From the NCBI GenBank assembly GCA_011319805.1, contig SJRY01000117.1:1-64000 (forward strand): DNA of 64,000 nucleotides, written 5' to 3'. The first letter of the stretch is position 1; every line of letters starts with the position of its first letter. The position numbers and the translations under genes were made by a program. This document shows positions 11,766-23,147 of the stretch, in pieces. Below the pieces are notes generated by a model. It searched no databases and was not told the DNA's origin. It worked only from the letters and a program-made list of their open reading frames with translations. This DNA is from Macrocybe gigantea (taxonomy: Eukaryota; Basidiomycota; Agaricomycetes; Agaricales; Callistosporiaceae).

Positions 11766-14703
11766 TCAGTTTACCAGGTCACTGACTTCTGCTATGCTAC
11801 AATTGTTGTCCAATCCATCATCACTTGTATCATCTGTGAGATTAATGTCCCTGTCAAAGTCAATCAAGACTAGAGTGGTTTTTTCACCAATAAGATTTTG
11901 AAAGGCCACATCGTTGTTAAAGCCTTTTGCCACACCAATAGTGCCATGACATGGAGGACAGAGCTGTACAGGTGCATCCAATGATGGGAGATTCATGACC
12001 ATTGGGGAAGGTGGCTCAACCGAAAGCCCTGTAGATGCTATCCCAAATGCAGCTTGGTCCTGATGTTTTCTTGTGCTAACTGTAACAGCAAGGGGGAAAT
12101 ATTGACCATACCAAGCTTTTAAGCACTTCATAATGGCTTCAGCCTCTTGAAACGTTCCTGGGAAATGGAATTTAAAATGAGATTGTAGTTGTCCACTTGT
12201 AATCCAATCTGGAATCATGATTCTTAGTGCGCACAGGTGCTTGCAAGCAGAACCCTGATTAGCATACCAGTCCTGGCATGTACATGTCGCAGGCCCAGAA
12301 GAATGGATGGTTAGCCAATAGCAAAGGTGGGTAGGGTCATCAACATTTGCTGATGTAGCCACACATGAAGCCCATACTTCATATGGATGAAGTGAGGTGC
12401 AAATAGCAAGGCAAGTTTCGCTCACAATGGCTTTTGCTTTATGCTCACGGATGGGATCATCTGGATACCATGTTATCTATGTGTCCATTTGTTTTTCTGT
12501 AGCTACATGCTTTTATGTATTGCAGAGATTTTGACCACCAGAGATGTGTTTGAAGTGCTCATTGATCCAGATGTCATATTCATTCTGGATACAGCACCAT
12601 GCAAAAATCTCTGGAATGATTTTGAGGACCAGATGATGAATAAGAATGTTGAAACGTAGGCAGTTGCCTGTGCGCTGCCACTGGGGAATATATTTCTGTT
12701 TCAAAACACAGTTGAATGATTCAAGGTGATTCATGGTTGGAATGACACCAGCAATGGGTTTCTTTAATTGAACGGCAGCATGCTGCCACCCATACTGTGA
12801 CCAAGATGCCCAGATTGAGTGGTCTAACCATGTTGTCATCAGGTATTCAAGGTATGCAAGCCCGGCACCAGCATACTTCTTAAGTGATGCAGGTGATGTG
12901 GTGGATCTGCTCACTGATACTAGTTTACTATGCATCAGTTCTTCAAAGACCTTTTGTTCCGCCATTACAAGGGCTTGGGCATCAGCATGCTCCAATGTCT
13001 CTAAAAGCCTGTTTAGATGGGAGTTTAGCTGAATTTCATCAAGTATTACTCAGAACCTGCCTGTTTTCTAGGATACACAAGCAGCTCGATACATGGTCAC
13101 TCTAAAATAATGTATGGCAGTTTTCCTTTACAGACAAGAGTTTGCGGCGCTTGTTGGACCAACATTGTTGAATATGAAACTTGCAGAGCAAAAGAATTAT
13201 TTTTGGACAAACGTTCAAGAGCACACCACACTCATTTGTATCGGTATCAGTAATCGCCACTGCTGGCTCAAATGTGCCATAGCCTCGTTGACTTAAATGC
13301 TGTTTCCATTCTAGCAAGAGCTCTGTAAGGATTTCCATGTTGTATCCTGCATGTGTTGCTCTGCTTCCTGTAGGTGCAGAAAAAAGAAACAGAGCAAGGG
13401 GCACTCCATGTCCTTGAGCATCAACACCCATGGTGATGAATAGCAGCAGTCAAGTAGTACAGACACCAAACATGCCATCCAATATGATCTGGTTTTAAAA
13501 GCCATATGCCCATGCTGCTTCATCCATGTCTCAAGTCGATATGCATACTTTCAGCTGCTCATTCTGATCGGCTCGGCAGCAATAATGAAAAATAGCCTTA
13601 TGCAGATCTAGTTTAAACTGCAATGATTTGGGTTCATCCAATTGTCAAGGTTATACTTGGGGGCTAGGGAAATGTCGACTCCAATTTGTCTGTTGTATTT
13701 GCAGTAGAGAGCAGTGAAATCGGTCGGCAAAAGTTCATAGCGATGGTTTGCTGTCAATGGATTGAACTGGTCCTGGTCTCAGTATGTGCGTGCTGAAATC
13801 ATCTCCGAATTCTTCATCTGAACAGCTGTGATGCTGGATGTGCACATGAGCACATGTACAATAGGCTGGGAGACTGTACAAGTTGACAACCTACCTCGCT
13901 CCTGTAAGCAACTGTTCAATTGCAACTTCGGTGACATGGGGGTGAAGCGGAATAGCAGGTAGATGTTTCATAAGTGCAGTGGAGCAGGCATCAATGTATT
14001 CCAGGTATCCAACAATTCTTTTGATTTCATTCGTGCTTTTGGAATAGGTGATGTCCGCATGCGCAAGGCATCCATGAAAATCATATGGGGCTCAACAGTC
14101 CCAGGTCTTGCTGGACTTGCTGCTCGTTCACTTGTCCGCTTTCTGTCAGGCAGCCATATCGTAACCACATATGCTTTTAACTCAAATTTCAGATGCAACA
14201 CTCAATGTGTCTTCAAAGCAGTTGTTATGTTACCATTGAACTAGGATACGGGACATGGTATCATTGCCCTTGGCCCATCCACTACTCCAGCTGATGTTCT
14301 ACTTGTTCTCTAACTGTTGGCATGCTTGGACATCCAGGCCGTGTTCTTCGAGCAGGTGTGCAGCACGTGATTGACTGTCCATGGTGCCGGTGAAGACAAG
14401 TCGTGTCAACTTCCTGCCATCAGTGCCGTAGAGAGTTGTGAGCTCCACCATCTGCGTCACATCAACGTAGAGCTTGTTGAAAGGCACCTGTGAAGCGAGG
14501 ACATTAAAATCTCTCCAGAAGAAAAAAAAATTACACAATGAACACACCTTCACATCTGCTTGTAAATCATCATTTTCAATAACCTGGGTCAAATGTGCAA
14601 CATATGCAGGATTGCATTGCTGAGAGCCTTTGATAATGGTATCTTCGAGATTGCCTGGGTTTAATAAGAAAGAAATGGAGCCGCGTTTGGGGGTAGGATC
14701 CAT
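11766..14703 (-). pseudogene. MULE-type transposase with C-terminal SWIM zinc finger, fragmented
   Basis: Reading the minus strand, a first exon (14703-14300) starts with MDPTPKRG and contains a short GT-AG intron. Fragments follow at about 14200-13900, then the transposase core at 13431-13102 (FSAPTGSRATHAGYN, then AITDTDTNEC and LLCKFHIQQCW, typical of the MULE DDE core). A middle part lies at 12995-12513. The C-terminal SWIM finger at 12425-11766 has the pattern CTCQDWY followed by ACKHLCALR. Stops and frame changes separate the parts; some may be introns, but a coherent full model could not be built. It would cut and paste the element through its inverted repeats. Confidence 0.75.
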
Positions 14704-15682
14704 GGCTCTAAGCTGAACGGACGTGGATAGTGGACAAGGGCTGGGATGGGCTAGTCAGCCAGGGAACCTGACTTGAGCGATGAAATCTTGATGCTCTACA
14801 TGAAAAAAAAAAGTGACAGTGCCGAGGCTCAGAACACTCACCCAGGAATCATCACAAAAAATCACTGTGGGACTGAAAGGTAGACGTCGAACTGATTCTG
14901 GTCAAAGCTTACCTATATTGGCTGCATGCGAGTACCATGGCAAGGACCGCTGATGGGCTGGTGAAGTTGTCGATGTGTCGTGCAATGCTGAACTGCCAAC
15001 CTTCAGTTTCAGGTAAGTTCGATACTGAAATTATGCAGCAGTCTTGATGGATCATGACGTACCTATGTCCATGAGTAGCCCAAATTGTTCAGATGATAAT
15101 GGTTGCCAGGTATCATACTTGAAGCCATGTCCAATGCCATGTCAGTATGGACTGCACTGCAATTGGATTCACAAGTCACTTGTCAGCATTTCAGACTGAT
15201 AGACAGAAAAAGGTATCAAACAGACAATAATTACGTGCTGTGCGAGATACATCGGACAGAAATGCGAGGCAGCACAGGCAGACAGGTGTGGCAGAATTGG
15301 TGTGTCTAGAGTGAGCGAGGCACGAGTGAGGATAGAGTGTAGTCTTTGTAGGGAGCAGGGGATGATGTAAGCATCCTCTCTCCCTGCTTCCCCCCTCACC
15401 GGTGCATCCTGCATCCTCGGCCATAGTCTTTCTTTATCACCCACCCACCTCTCCCTCTCGCTCAGCACACCCGACTTGACAAGTGCGCCACGCTCCTCGG
15501 AAGGAGCTTTCATGAGCTGCCCATCCCGCCCTGTGCAGCTTGTCTCGTCCTCCTCCCAAGTCACTTGTCAGTCTGGAAGCCCTTTTGGGCTTTCCCCCCA
15601 CACTCAGCCTATCCCCCATTTCCACGCGCACTTTCACCTCCCGCGCACCGGCAAAGACTATCAAACTCCTGGCTTCGGTGGC
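14704..15682. other. MULE interior, right side; no gene seen
   Basis: Sequence between the transposase start and the right inverted repeat. It includes a CT-rich stretch at about 15380-15650. The ORFs here are short, overlap on both strands and show no recognisable motif. Confidence 0.5.
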
Positions 15683-15742
15683 AGGAAATGCTTACATGAG
15701 CGAGTTCGAGTCACGTCACTCTTTGGGCGCACTGGGAACTCG
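15683..15742 (-). repeat. MULE right terminal inverted repeat
   Basis: Reverse complement of the left terminal repeat at 3202-3261, including the shared AGTGCGCCCAAAGAGTGA core. It is followed at 15743 by the CTTCAGA target duplication. Confidence 0.8.
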
Positions 15743-16043
15743 CTTCAGACTGGACTTACCCAGACCCTTCGATCCGTCCTTCTCGGTAAAGATGTTGTAT
15801 GACTTTCCGGGGCCATAGCTGTCAGCCTTTCGTGTGACATCGAAGATGGTGCCTTTGAAGTGTGATCATCCAGCTCATCGGGCCAGTCATAGAGAACGCT
15901 CGGGAGTGGCGATCGTGCTGTTATCTACCTTTGATAGCTAGGTATATCGGCAGATCGGGGTTCGATCCGTCATATTTCTTTAGCTCCTCCGGCGTGTATG
16001 GATCGTCCTTGGGGGGTGCGAGGTCATCTCTGGCAGCTTGCAT
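15743..16043 (-). pseudogene. MAPR (cytochrome b5-like heme-binding) gene copy, 5' half, interrupted by MULE
   Basis: Exon 1 (16043-15929) begins MQAARDDLAPPK and leads into the YTPEELKKYDGSNPD block; a 76-bp GT-AG intron follows; exon 2 (15852-15743) continues with TIFDVTRKADSYGPGKSYN and stops at the transposon. Exon and intron positions are the same as in the intact gene at 37661-38173. It forms the outer end of the left arm of the inverted duplication and lies downstream of gene A, as the intact copy lies downstream of gene F. The 3' half is at 2992-3201. Confidence 0.85.
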
Positions 16044-16329
16044 TGTGAAAGAGCAGAGCAGAGAGAGGTACAGTCGATGCTGCAGCTGACGTTTTCGGGC
16101 AGTGTGAATGTGATTACAGCAGCGGCTTAGACGCCGAGCAATGGCATATATGGTGGAACAGCGATCCTTATACTATGGGTAAACCAACCTTTATCGAGCT
16201 GTTTGGCCGGGACCTGACGTCCAAGTTAGCCTAGGAAATATTCAAGACGTCGCTAGGAATGTATTCCGTGGCCATGTGGAGTGATGATCGAACTTTACCA
16301 CATGTTTCCTCCCGTCTTTGGAGATATTG

Positions 16330-16520
16330 GAGAATACCTCTCGCGAAGGGACCGACTACGTTGTTTATAATGTCCTGCACGCCAGTCTCGATGCACAAGT
16401 GAGCCTATCTTAAGGACCTCAGCAGACATGAAGGGATCGTCGGCCGAACAGCGTTCTTGCAAACGGCGACATCGTTGAACGAGAGGAATGGCGTGCGCGC
16501 ACTGAAGTTTTTATTATTGC
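16330..16520 (-). pseudogene. Degenerate downstream ORF, ADDPFKSA type (copy after gene A)
   Basis: On the minus strand this reads a decayed version of the peptide found after most family members, with a centre like PADDPFKSADVLKI followed by an IDAG block and DPFARGIL. The copy has stops and indels. The family is unknown to me. Confidence 0.5.
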
Positions 16521-16776
16521 CTACATGACTCCCCACATATATTCATTTCACTGGCAATGCACCCATTCTAAGCTCAATGACATGACAATCGCAAAACTCC
16601 CCTATTTCTCCAATCCGTCAAACCCGTGGTTTCGTCGCGCATTCCTCGTGCAAATGATTGTCATCCAGCAAACGGGTACGTCACGCCAGAATGTTTGCTC
16701 GTCGCCGTAGGGAAGTCTTTGCTAGAATTTGTCGAGGCTGATCGATGTGGATATTGCTGTCCAGAAAACGGGTACA

Positions 16777-17402
16777 TCAAGCCAGAATCTTTGCTTGTCG
16801 CCGTGGGGAAGTCTTTGCTAGAATTTGTCGAGGCTGGTGGATGTGGGGCTTGAGGAGGTGGATGCTGGGAGTTTGGAGGAGCGGATGAGTGCGGTGGATT
16901 TGCCGGGGGATGACCTGCACTAGGATGAATTGGACCGTGTGAGGAAGGCGCAGTATCGCCTTGATCAGGCCGGGGGGCAAGTTTGCGCTGTGTATTTGCT
17001 GGGGATTCGCTCCACTTTTAAGAATGAAGCAGAATCCCAAGTCGAATTCTGACGTCTTGGGGAACACACACTCTGGGGGTTCGCCTTTCTTGTTCTTCCA
17101 CAAGTTCCTGAAGTCTTGCAAAGGGATGGAGGGTTGTATCAGGAACCCTACGACACCCAACTTTACCGCACAGTTAGCCTGCCACATGGGCTTTGAGGCG
17201 AAAAGAGATGGTTGCTCATCTCCCACGGGATGGAGGCAACTAAACGTCGAGAGGACTAGGTGATCGTCAGAGGCTTTATGGAAAGCATAGTTGCTTACTG
17301 TGGTTGCGGCAGGTCTCGCGGGACGAGTTGACTTTCTCGCACGGGCTTCAAGGGATAGGCGGACGCAACGCCAGCGAGGAAGAGTAGGACTGCTAAATGC
17401 AT
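16777..17402 (-). CDS. Gene A: small secreted four-cysteine protein, array member
   Basis: Two exons, 17402-17299 and 17239-16777, joined by a phase-2 GT-AG intron of 59 bp at the position used by all family members; about 188 residues. Exon 1 encodes a classical signal peptide (MHLAVLLFLAGVASA, then YPLKP) and a short propeptide-like stretch (ESQLVPRD). Exon 2 encodes the cysteine domain with four Cys: CLHP at the splice junction, ANC, EPPEC and GFCFIL. The tail after GANPQQ is read in a different frame from the tails of C, E, F and K and ends RRQAKILA. It lies in the left inverted arm as counterpart of gene F. Secretion is inferred from the signal peptide; function is unknown. Confidence 0.85.
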
Positions 17403-17439
17403 GTCAAGGAATGTGCTTGTTTCTTTTTTGGCCTGAAGG

Positions 17440-17600
17440 ATAGAAAGAACCGGCTTTCGCTGCCTTGGGCCACACCATCGAGTTTCGTTGCGCATTTATA
17501 ATGTGTTCATCATCAGTCGCTGTGAACGAGTGATATGAGAGGCCTTGATATGTTACGGCTGTTGGATGTTACATCGACCTAACAACGAGGTCGCTCCGTT
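17440..17600 (-). promoter_or_regulatory. Promoter block of gene A with CGACCT-N7-AGGTCG inverted repeat
   Basis: The conserved upstream block of the family is present on the minus strand: a 5'-UTR GGTTCTTTC pyrimidine tract and a perfect inverted repeat CGACCT-N7-AGGTCG at 17575-17593. The same arrangement lies upstream of E, G and, with changes, the other copies. This suggests a shared transcription factor site, but the function is only inferred. Confidence 0.5.
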
Positions 17601-17899
17601 GAACGGAAGAAAGTCTATCCCTGAGGCCTCCGATGAACTGAGGTCGATCAGACTTAGGTCTGAGGACATGGACTGGCTGTGAGGACGCAGCGCTCCGGCT
17701 AAGGTCGAAGGATGACCTGCCACACGCCACAGCTAGCTCGAAGGATGACACTACTCGTAATCTGTACCAGAAGTCGACGTCAGACGAGTGCCATCGGAAA
17801 TGCGGATGCCTATCTGCTGATATTATTTCAACGGGATAGGAAGGAGACTGCGGGTTCTTATGGGGGGCTAGCAAGCTATAAGTACAGTAGATAAGATAC

Positions 17900-19145
17900 A
17901 ACACCAGAGGATATCTAGCGAAATCCCTTAGCCGGGGTCTTCAGTTCAATTCGTTATATGTATTCCTCTTCGTCCATGTTGACCAAGGGCCAGTGCACCG
18001 TGACCTGAGCCCGTCCGTCCTCCGACTCGGGCTTCTTGGCGCATGTTATGGTCTCCTCGTAGTGATCCATCCCTCTAGCACAAAGCCGATCACGTCCGAT
18101 CACGCCTCTAGAGACTGGTCCGCTTCTCTCTGTTCTGCATCCAACTTCATCGTCTTACATACCTCATCGGGGTCGAACACGACAGGACACGGCGGGCCTC
18201 CCTCTGTGAGCGTCTTCCGGCCATTCGTTGCTTGTATCAACGCAGCCTTCAACGCGAGAGTTTCGCCCCTCTCACGGGTGACAGGTCACTGGCGCGGCGG
18301 AAAAGACAGAGGTGGAACATGCTTATGGGGTCCGCCAATGTCGCATAATGGAGTTCATTGTGCTCCTCCGTGTTTTTCATGACATTGCTCAGCTGGAGGT
18401 CGAGAATCGAGATGGTAGATACGGAGATGACTAGGGGCCCTGGCGATCAGTGCTGATGCGGTGCAGAGATAGGGGTTCAGGTGCTCGATGTGATCCGACG
18501 GTGCTGGTGCAGGTACCTGTGCACTTCCCTTCTTACGCGTTAGAACTACGACAACGGTCGACCGAACCTTCACTGCAAAAGATCTCGATGTCACCATCTA
18601 ATGGTATATCGAGTCTTAACTGCGACTGTCAGGTCCGAAGGTGCGCCAGCCTCGGAATTCTGTTCTGCCACAGCTCTCGTGTATCACGCCATAAATACAC
18701 TGTACTTTTTGGGCCAACGCTGATGATTGGTCGTCCGAATGCAGATGTAACATATTCTTCAAGTAGCGTTATGTTAGAGAATATAATCTCACCTTAGAGA
18801 GCACAAATGCACATGGTACGTTGATTGGGCAAAGCGGAGTTTAGAGAGCGCTGTTTAGGACCATAGCCTCAGTCTCTTGGAATTGTGAAAGGAGTGCCGT
18901 CTGTGACTCCAGGGCCGGCGATTCGAAAGCCCCACATGCGTTGCAGAATCTTGGTAGATCACGTCCTCGCGCGTCAAAGGGACTACGCTCTGAATGTAGG
19001 TTGGCTCATGAGCATCTTCATGAACGCATGAGCCAAGATCCAAACATCTAAGTATAAAGAAGAGACACGAGAGCATTACGACGATCCTCGCGAGCAAAAA
19101 GTCTATGTATGAGAGAAGAATGGTTGCGCCTGCCCGATAAGGCAA
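17900..19145 (-). other. Conserved segment between gene A and GCP2 (left arm); probably a decayed gene
   Basis: This segment is repeated in the right arm (about 34675-35950) and in part at 31240-31600 and 39230-39460. On the minus strand it has an 80-codon ORF (18597-18355, starting MVTSRSFAVK) that is identical at protein level in both arms, a block reading TLALKAA, and at its far end a peptide ending GEECM. These could be exons of one old gene, but no coherent model or recognised domain emerges. Identity between the arms reflects recent duplication and is not evidence of constraint. Confidence 0.4.
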
Positions 19146-19259
19146 ACCATTTCATTTCTTACGCTCCATCCACAGACTCAGGTTGAGCGCTGCGTGCTCC
19201 GAGCGCGTTGCACCATTTATCCACCACAAGTACACGTTATATCTCTCTAACCCACAGCA

Positions 19260-22200
19260 ATGGATCCTTATACCCCACGGACGCGCACGGGATCACGGAA
19301 GAAAAACCTGACGCTGTCAGCAAAGGAGTACACCAAAGTGAGTCTGTGGTGTGAATTTTACCGGAACGCGCTTTGCTCAATGGTGAATCTGCATCTAATG
19401 AGATTGCTGGGACGATCGCGTCGGTACGGAGGAACAGGCAGACTAACGGGGACATTGACGATGAATACGATACGCGCGGACACTCTTCGCGCGATGGCCA
19501 ACCTAGTACGCACCTCCCTGGACTTTTTCTCGTACGATAATACGAAATAAGACTCTTTCAAGACCGCAGAGACTCATCCTTTATCGAAGAAACGTCCTTC
19601 GTCCGCGCGCCGCTCAATTCTCGAGTGAGCTCTGTCGGTCTTCCGCCCAAGTCAAAGGGCAAGGAAAAGCAGGAACCGTTGGACCGCGTTCCGCTTGAGA
19701 TACAAGAAGGCATGATTTTGGAAGACTTGTTATTCGTTCTTATGGTATGCGGTATGCTTTCCTGACATTATTCGGCGCAATGAAACAAAGTCCGCCTTTG
19801 ACTTGCTAGGGAATAGAAGGAAACCATCTCACATACCACCCCGACTATTCCCGGGAGGACGACGATCCTCTCCAGGGTATTCGATTTGTTGCGTCGCCGT
19901 CTTTGGGTCCGTGTATTTTGCATGTTCGGCATCCTATCATGTTGAATCCTTTTGGTCTTTAGATACTTCCTTGCGTGATTTGGTGGAGCGTATTTTGCCA
20001 CTCGGAACGTATTATACAGCCATCTACGCGTTTATCGAGATAGAAGTCTCTGGACTATGGTCTCGTCAATCACGCTTTATGTGCAGCAATGAGAGATATG
20101 TTAAAGGTGCGCTTCATTGTATGATTTCATCGTGGACTAATGCAAGGATGACACCCTAAATTCCATAGGATTATCAGACGCTCTTATCGCAATTGGAACA
20201 TGCTTTCAATACATCTCCGCAGTTCACCCTCCAAAAGCTCTGGTTCTACGTCCATCCGACCATACACACGCTCTCGCTCATTTACCAGCTAGTCCTCGAG
20301 CTAGCGACTGCGGACGACCCGACCGGCGACTCCTCGTCGTCGTCTTCATCAGAAGTCGATCCAGAGGAGGAAGCGCGAAATGAAGCGCTCGGTCTCGGAG
20401 GCGCCAACCTCAAAGCGGTCCTTTCAGAGATCGGAAAGACCGAACTGGGCATGGCGGGCGGAAGTGGCATTCCAGTGAAGGGCGGCGAGGTGCTGACGAT
20501 CATATACGAGAGGAAGCTGAACATGGCTGGCGATCCGACCGCCAACACAATGTACGGAACTCTCCTAAAAGCGGCTGGGACGCCGTACGTGGCGATGCTG
20601 AAGGAGTGGGTCAGCACGGGGCGGTTGTCGGATCCGTACGAGGAGTTTTTGGTGAAAGAGAGCAAGTTCATCAATCGGGGTATTCTGGAGATGGACTACA
20701 CGGACGAGTACTGGGAGAGGCGGTATACGGTGCGTTTTCGTTTTCTGTCTTACATCTGGCGGCCTCATATCTGGTGCAGCTTCGAGATGGATCAACGTTG
20801 TCAGCACCGTCGAAACGCCATCAAGCCGGAGTCCCTCCACCGCGGACAGTCGGTGGACGTTTACCTGGCGGTGCATGCGTACCGCCCTTGCTAGAACACT
20901 GGAAGCACAAGGTCCTTCTGGCTGGCAAGTATCTCAACGTGATACGGGAATGCGGCATGGACATCGGTCGAGATCAAAACGATGTGAAATTGGAGGAGCT
21001 TTCGATGGACAATGAAAGGTGCGGAACCTCATGATTACTGTGCCCTGACGAAACTGGAAGGAGTTCGTTGTCTCCTTTTTTTTTTATCCCAGCTTTCAAA
21101 AATTCCTAGAAGCCGCGTATTCTTACGCGAATCGGACGCTGCTACAACTCCTGTTACGCGATCAGCAGCTCATTCCGCGGCTCCGGTCGCTGAAGCGATA
21201 CTTCTTCCTGTCACAATCGTTTTTCCTCACGCATCTGCTCGACCTAGCGTCCAACGAGCTGCGCAAGGCGTCCAAGTCCGTCTCTATCGTCAAGTTCCAG
21301 AGTCTTTTGGATCTCGCTCTGAATCAGGACGTGTCTGGAGACGACACGATGTTCCGTGAGGACGTCAAGGTCACTATAGCGGAGTCAGGACTCTACGAAT
21401 TCCTGTTAAAGGTTGTCAATGTGAGCGGAGTTATCGGAGGTGAAGAAGCGGACGATCATGGTTCAAGCCATCATGATGATCACAAGAAAGAAAAGGAGAA
21501 GGAAAAAGACGAAAAGAAGTCAATGACAGGTAATCTTTTACGCATCTAGATTTCCATGGCGCGTATCTAAACACCTACTTCAGCTGTGGACGCTTTGGCC
21601 TTGGACTACACCGTCAAATTCCCTCTATCGCTAGTGATCTCGCGCAAGACCATCCTTCGCTACCAATTACTCTTCCGCTTCCTGCTACACCTCAAGCACG
21701 TCGAGCAATCCCTGTCTTCGATGTGGATCGAGCAAAAGACGACACCGTGGCGTCGATCGATGCGGCATCACCCAGACTTTGACCGGTGGCGGCTGCGCGT
21801 GTGCCTCCTGCGCGCGCGGATGCTGTCCTTTGTGCAGCAGATCCTCGCGTTCGCGACGTTCGAGGTGCTGGAGCCGAACTGGCGCGCGCTGGAGGCGAAG
21901 CTGGACAAGGTGACGACGGTGGACCAGCTGCTGCGGGACCACGTGGACTTTCTGGACACCTGCCTGAAGGAGTGCATGCTGACGAGCTCGAAGCTGCTGC
22001 GGGCGTACTCGCGCCTGATCGTGACCTGCTCGACGTTCGCGCTGTACACGTCATCGTTCACCAAATCGGCCAACCAAGCCATCGCGGCGTCCGAGACACC
22101 AGAGGGGGACCTATCCATGGCGAAGCGGTGGGAGTTTTTGGGCAAGTTTGAGACCAATTTTAACCATTGGTGCGTGTGTCTTTTTTCTTGGAGAGTTGTG

Positions 22201-22407
22201 CAGATGTGGGTTTACGGGCATTGTTTTCGTTTCTGAAGGTTTCAGGTAAATGTCGTCTTTGCTTGTATCCAGAATGGGATGCATTTCTGACTTCTGCCCT
22301 GCGTCTCGAAGGTACATCTTGATTGCGTGCAGTTTTACGCGTCCAGCGAAAACGTGTCGCTGTTGCCGCTCGTCGTACGACTCAACTCTGTCAAGGCCGG
22401 TCCATAA
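19260..22407 (+). CDS. Gamma-tubulin complex component 2 (GCP2/Spc97 family)
   Basis: GCP2 is a core subunit of the gamma-tubulin small complex that nucleates microtubules at spindle pole bodies. Family blocks read in order: MILEDLLFVLM (19710-19742), SLRDLVERILPLGTYYTAIYAF (about 19968-20035), QLEHAFNTSPQFTLQKLWFY, GGEVLTIIYERKLNMAGDPT, the very conserved SDPYEEFLVKESKFIN and YTDEYWERRYT, then GGACVPPLLEHWKHKVLLAGK (20861-20923), and the C-terminal half with SLVISRKTILRYQLLFRFL to FLDTCLKECM. The end uses a 7-nt exon (22239-22245) and a last exon 22312-22407. The 5' exons are uncertain. The exon near 20035-20065 lacks two bases present in the truncated copy at 33-34 kb, which breaks the frame; consensus error or real decay cannot be told apart here. 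Confidence 0.88.
22239..22245 (+). other. 7-nt micro-exon of GCP2
   Basis: The exon before ends at 22169 with two bases of a Trp codon. GTTTCAG at 22239-22245 is flanked by AG before and GTAAA after. Joining it to 22312 gives HWFQVHLDCVQFYASS, in frame to the stop at 22407. Skipping it gives a frame without that C-terminal motif. Confidence 0.75.
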
Positions 22408-23147
22408 TTGGCGTTTTGATTGTTAGTTTCAGCCTCGTGATCGTTGGGTGTTCATGTCCATCTGTTTTTTTCTGGGGATATCTATGTATGAAGGGACGGG
22501 TAGTGAAAATGATGTGCTTTGCGCCTCTTTAATTCCATGATGAAACGTTTGATACATATAAGAGAGAGGCATAAAGATGGAATGAGAACCGGATCCTGGG
22601 TGTCGAAACCAAATGAGTTCTGGATAAACACTTGCCCCGTCACGCAGGAGCCCGGAATCGGCAGTCGGGGGCAAGAATCTGCAAGCTTGATTTACGCAGA
22701 TAACCAAGCACCTAGACCTGTGGTTTTATCACTGCATTCTACGTGAGAGCTAGGGTCCTAGGGCCATGGGCGCGTTTACCGAGGCCTGGACTTGATCGAG
22801 ACGGAGCGTCCTTGCAGAATAATGTGAACCAGCGAGGTCAGGACAAGAGTTAACTGTCCATAATGGCTTGCTTAGCGCTTGCAGATGGCTCTGCGGTGCA
22901 ACGCGTTGCTGCGAAATGGATTGAAGATGGTGGAGGAGATGATCGTTGACAAAGCCGAAACTCGGTTTCTTGTTTTCTCAGGCACGGCATCCGGGTCCCA
23001 AATTTCCAAGTTTGCTCTCTCGCATAACAGCTCACTACCTCTCTCCCCCCTCTCCTCCTCATCGTCGACGGCATCGGCCTCGCTCCTACGTTACACCGGG
23101 CGACGACTATTCTCGAATAAAATACATACATCGGCGAGAGCAGAGAC
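22408..23147. other. Intergenic, GCP2 to Cue1-like gene; no gene seen
   Basis: 740 bp with short ORFs on both strands and no motif. The last 200 bp upstream of the Cue1-like start are CT-rich, consistent with a fungal promoter. Confidence 0.6.

Larger units (their letters stand above)
3202..15742 (-). mobile_element. MULE-type DNA transposon carrying a nested Ty3/gypsy element
   Basis: Three observations define the element. The ends (3202-3261 and 15683-15742) are inverted repeats of each other. Both ends are flanked by CTTCAGA (3195-3201 and 15743-15749), which occurs only once in the intact MAPR gene at 37.66-38.17 kb. The interior encodes a MULE-like transposase on the minus strand (11766-14703). 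Removing the 6,515-bp retroelement and its duplicated 5 bp leaves an element of about 6.0 kb. Target duplications of 7-9 bp are usual for MULEs. The DNA also looks AT-richer than its surroundings. Confidence 0.8.
15743..20678. repeat. Left arm of a ~5-kb inverted duplication
   Basis: This segment matches 33140 to about 38017 in reverse orientation and holds, from outside in: the MAPR 5' half, gene A, a conserved non-coding or decayed segment, and the 5' part of GCP2. Similarity ends at 20678, inside GCP2 (after ATCAATCGG). The GCP2 part and an 80-codon ORF (18355-18597 versus 35231-35473) are nearly or completely identical between arms, whereas genes A and F differ clearly. Confidence 0.88.
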
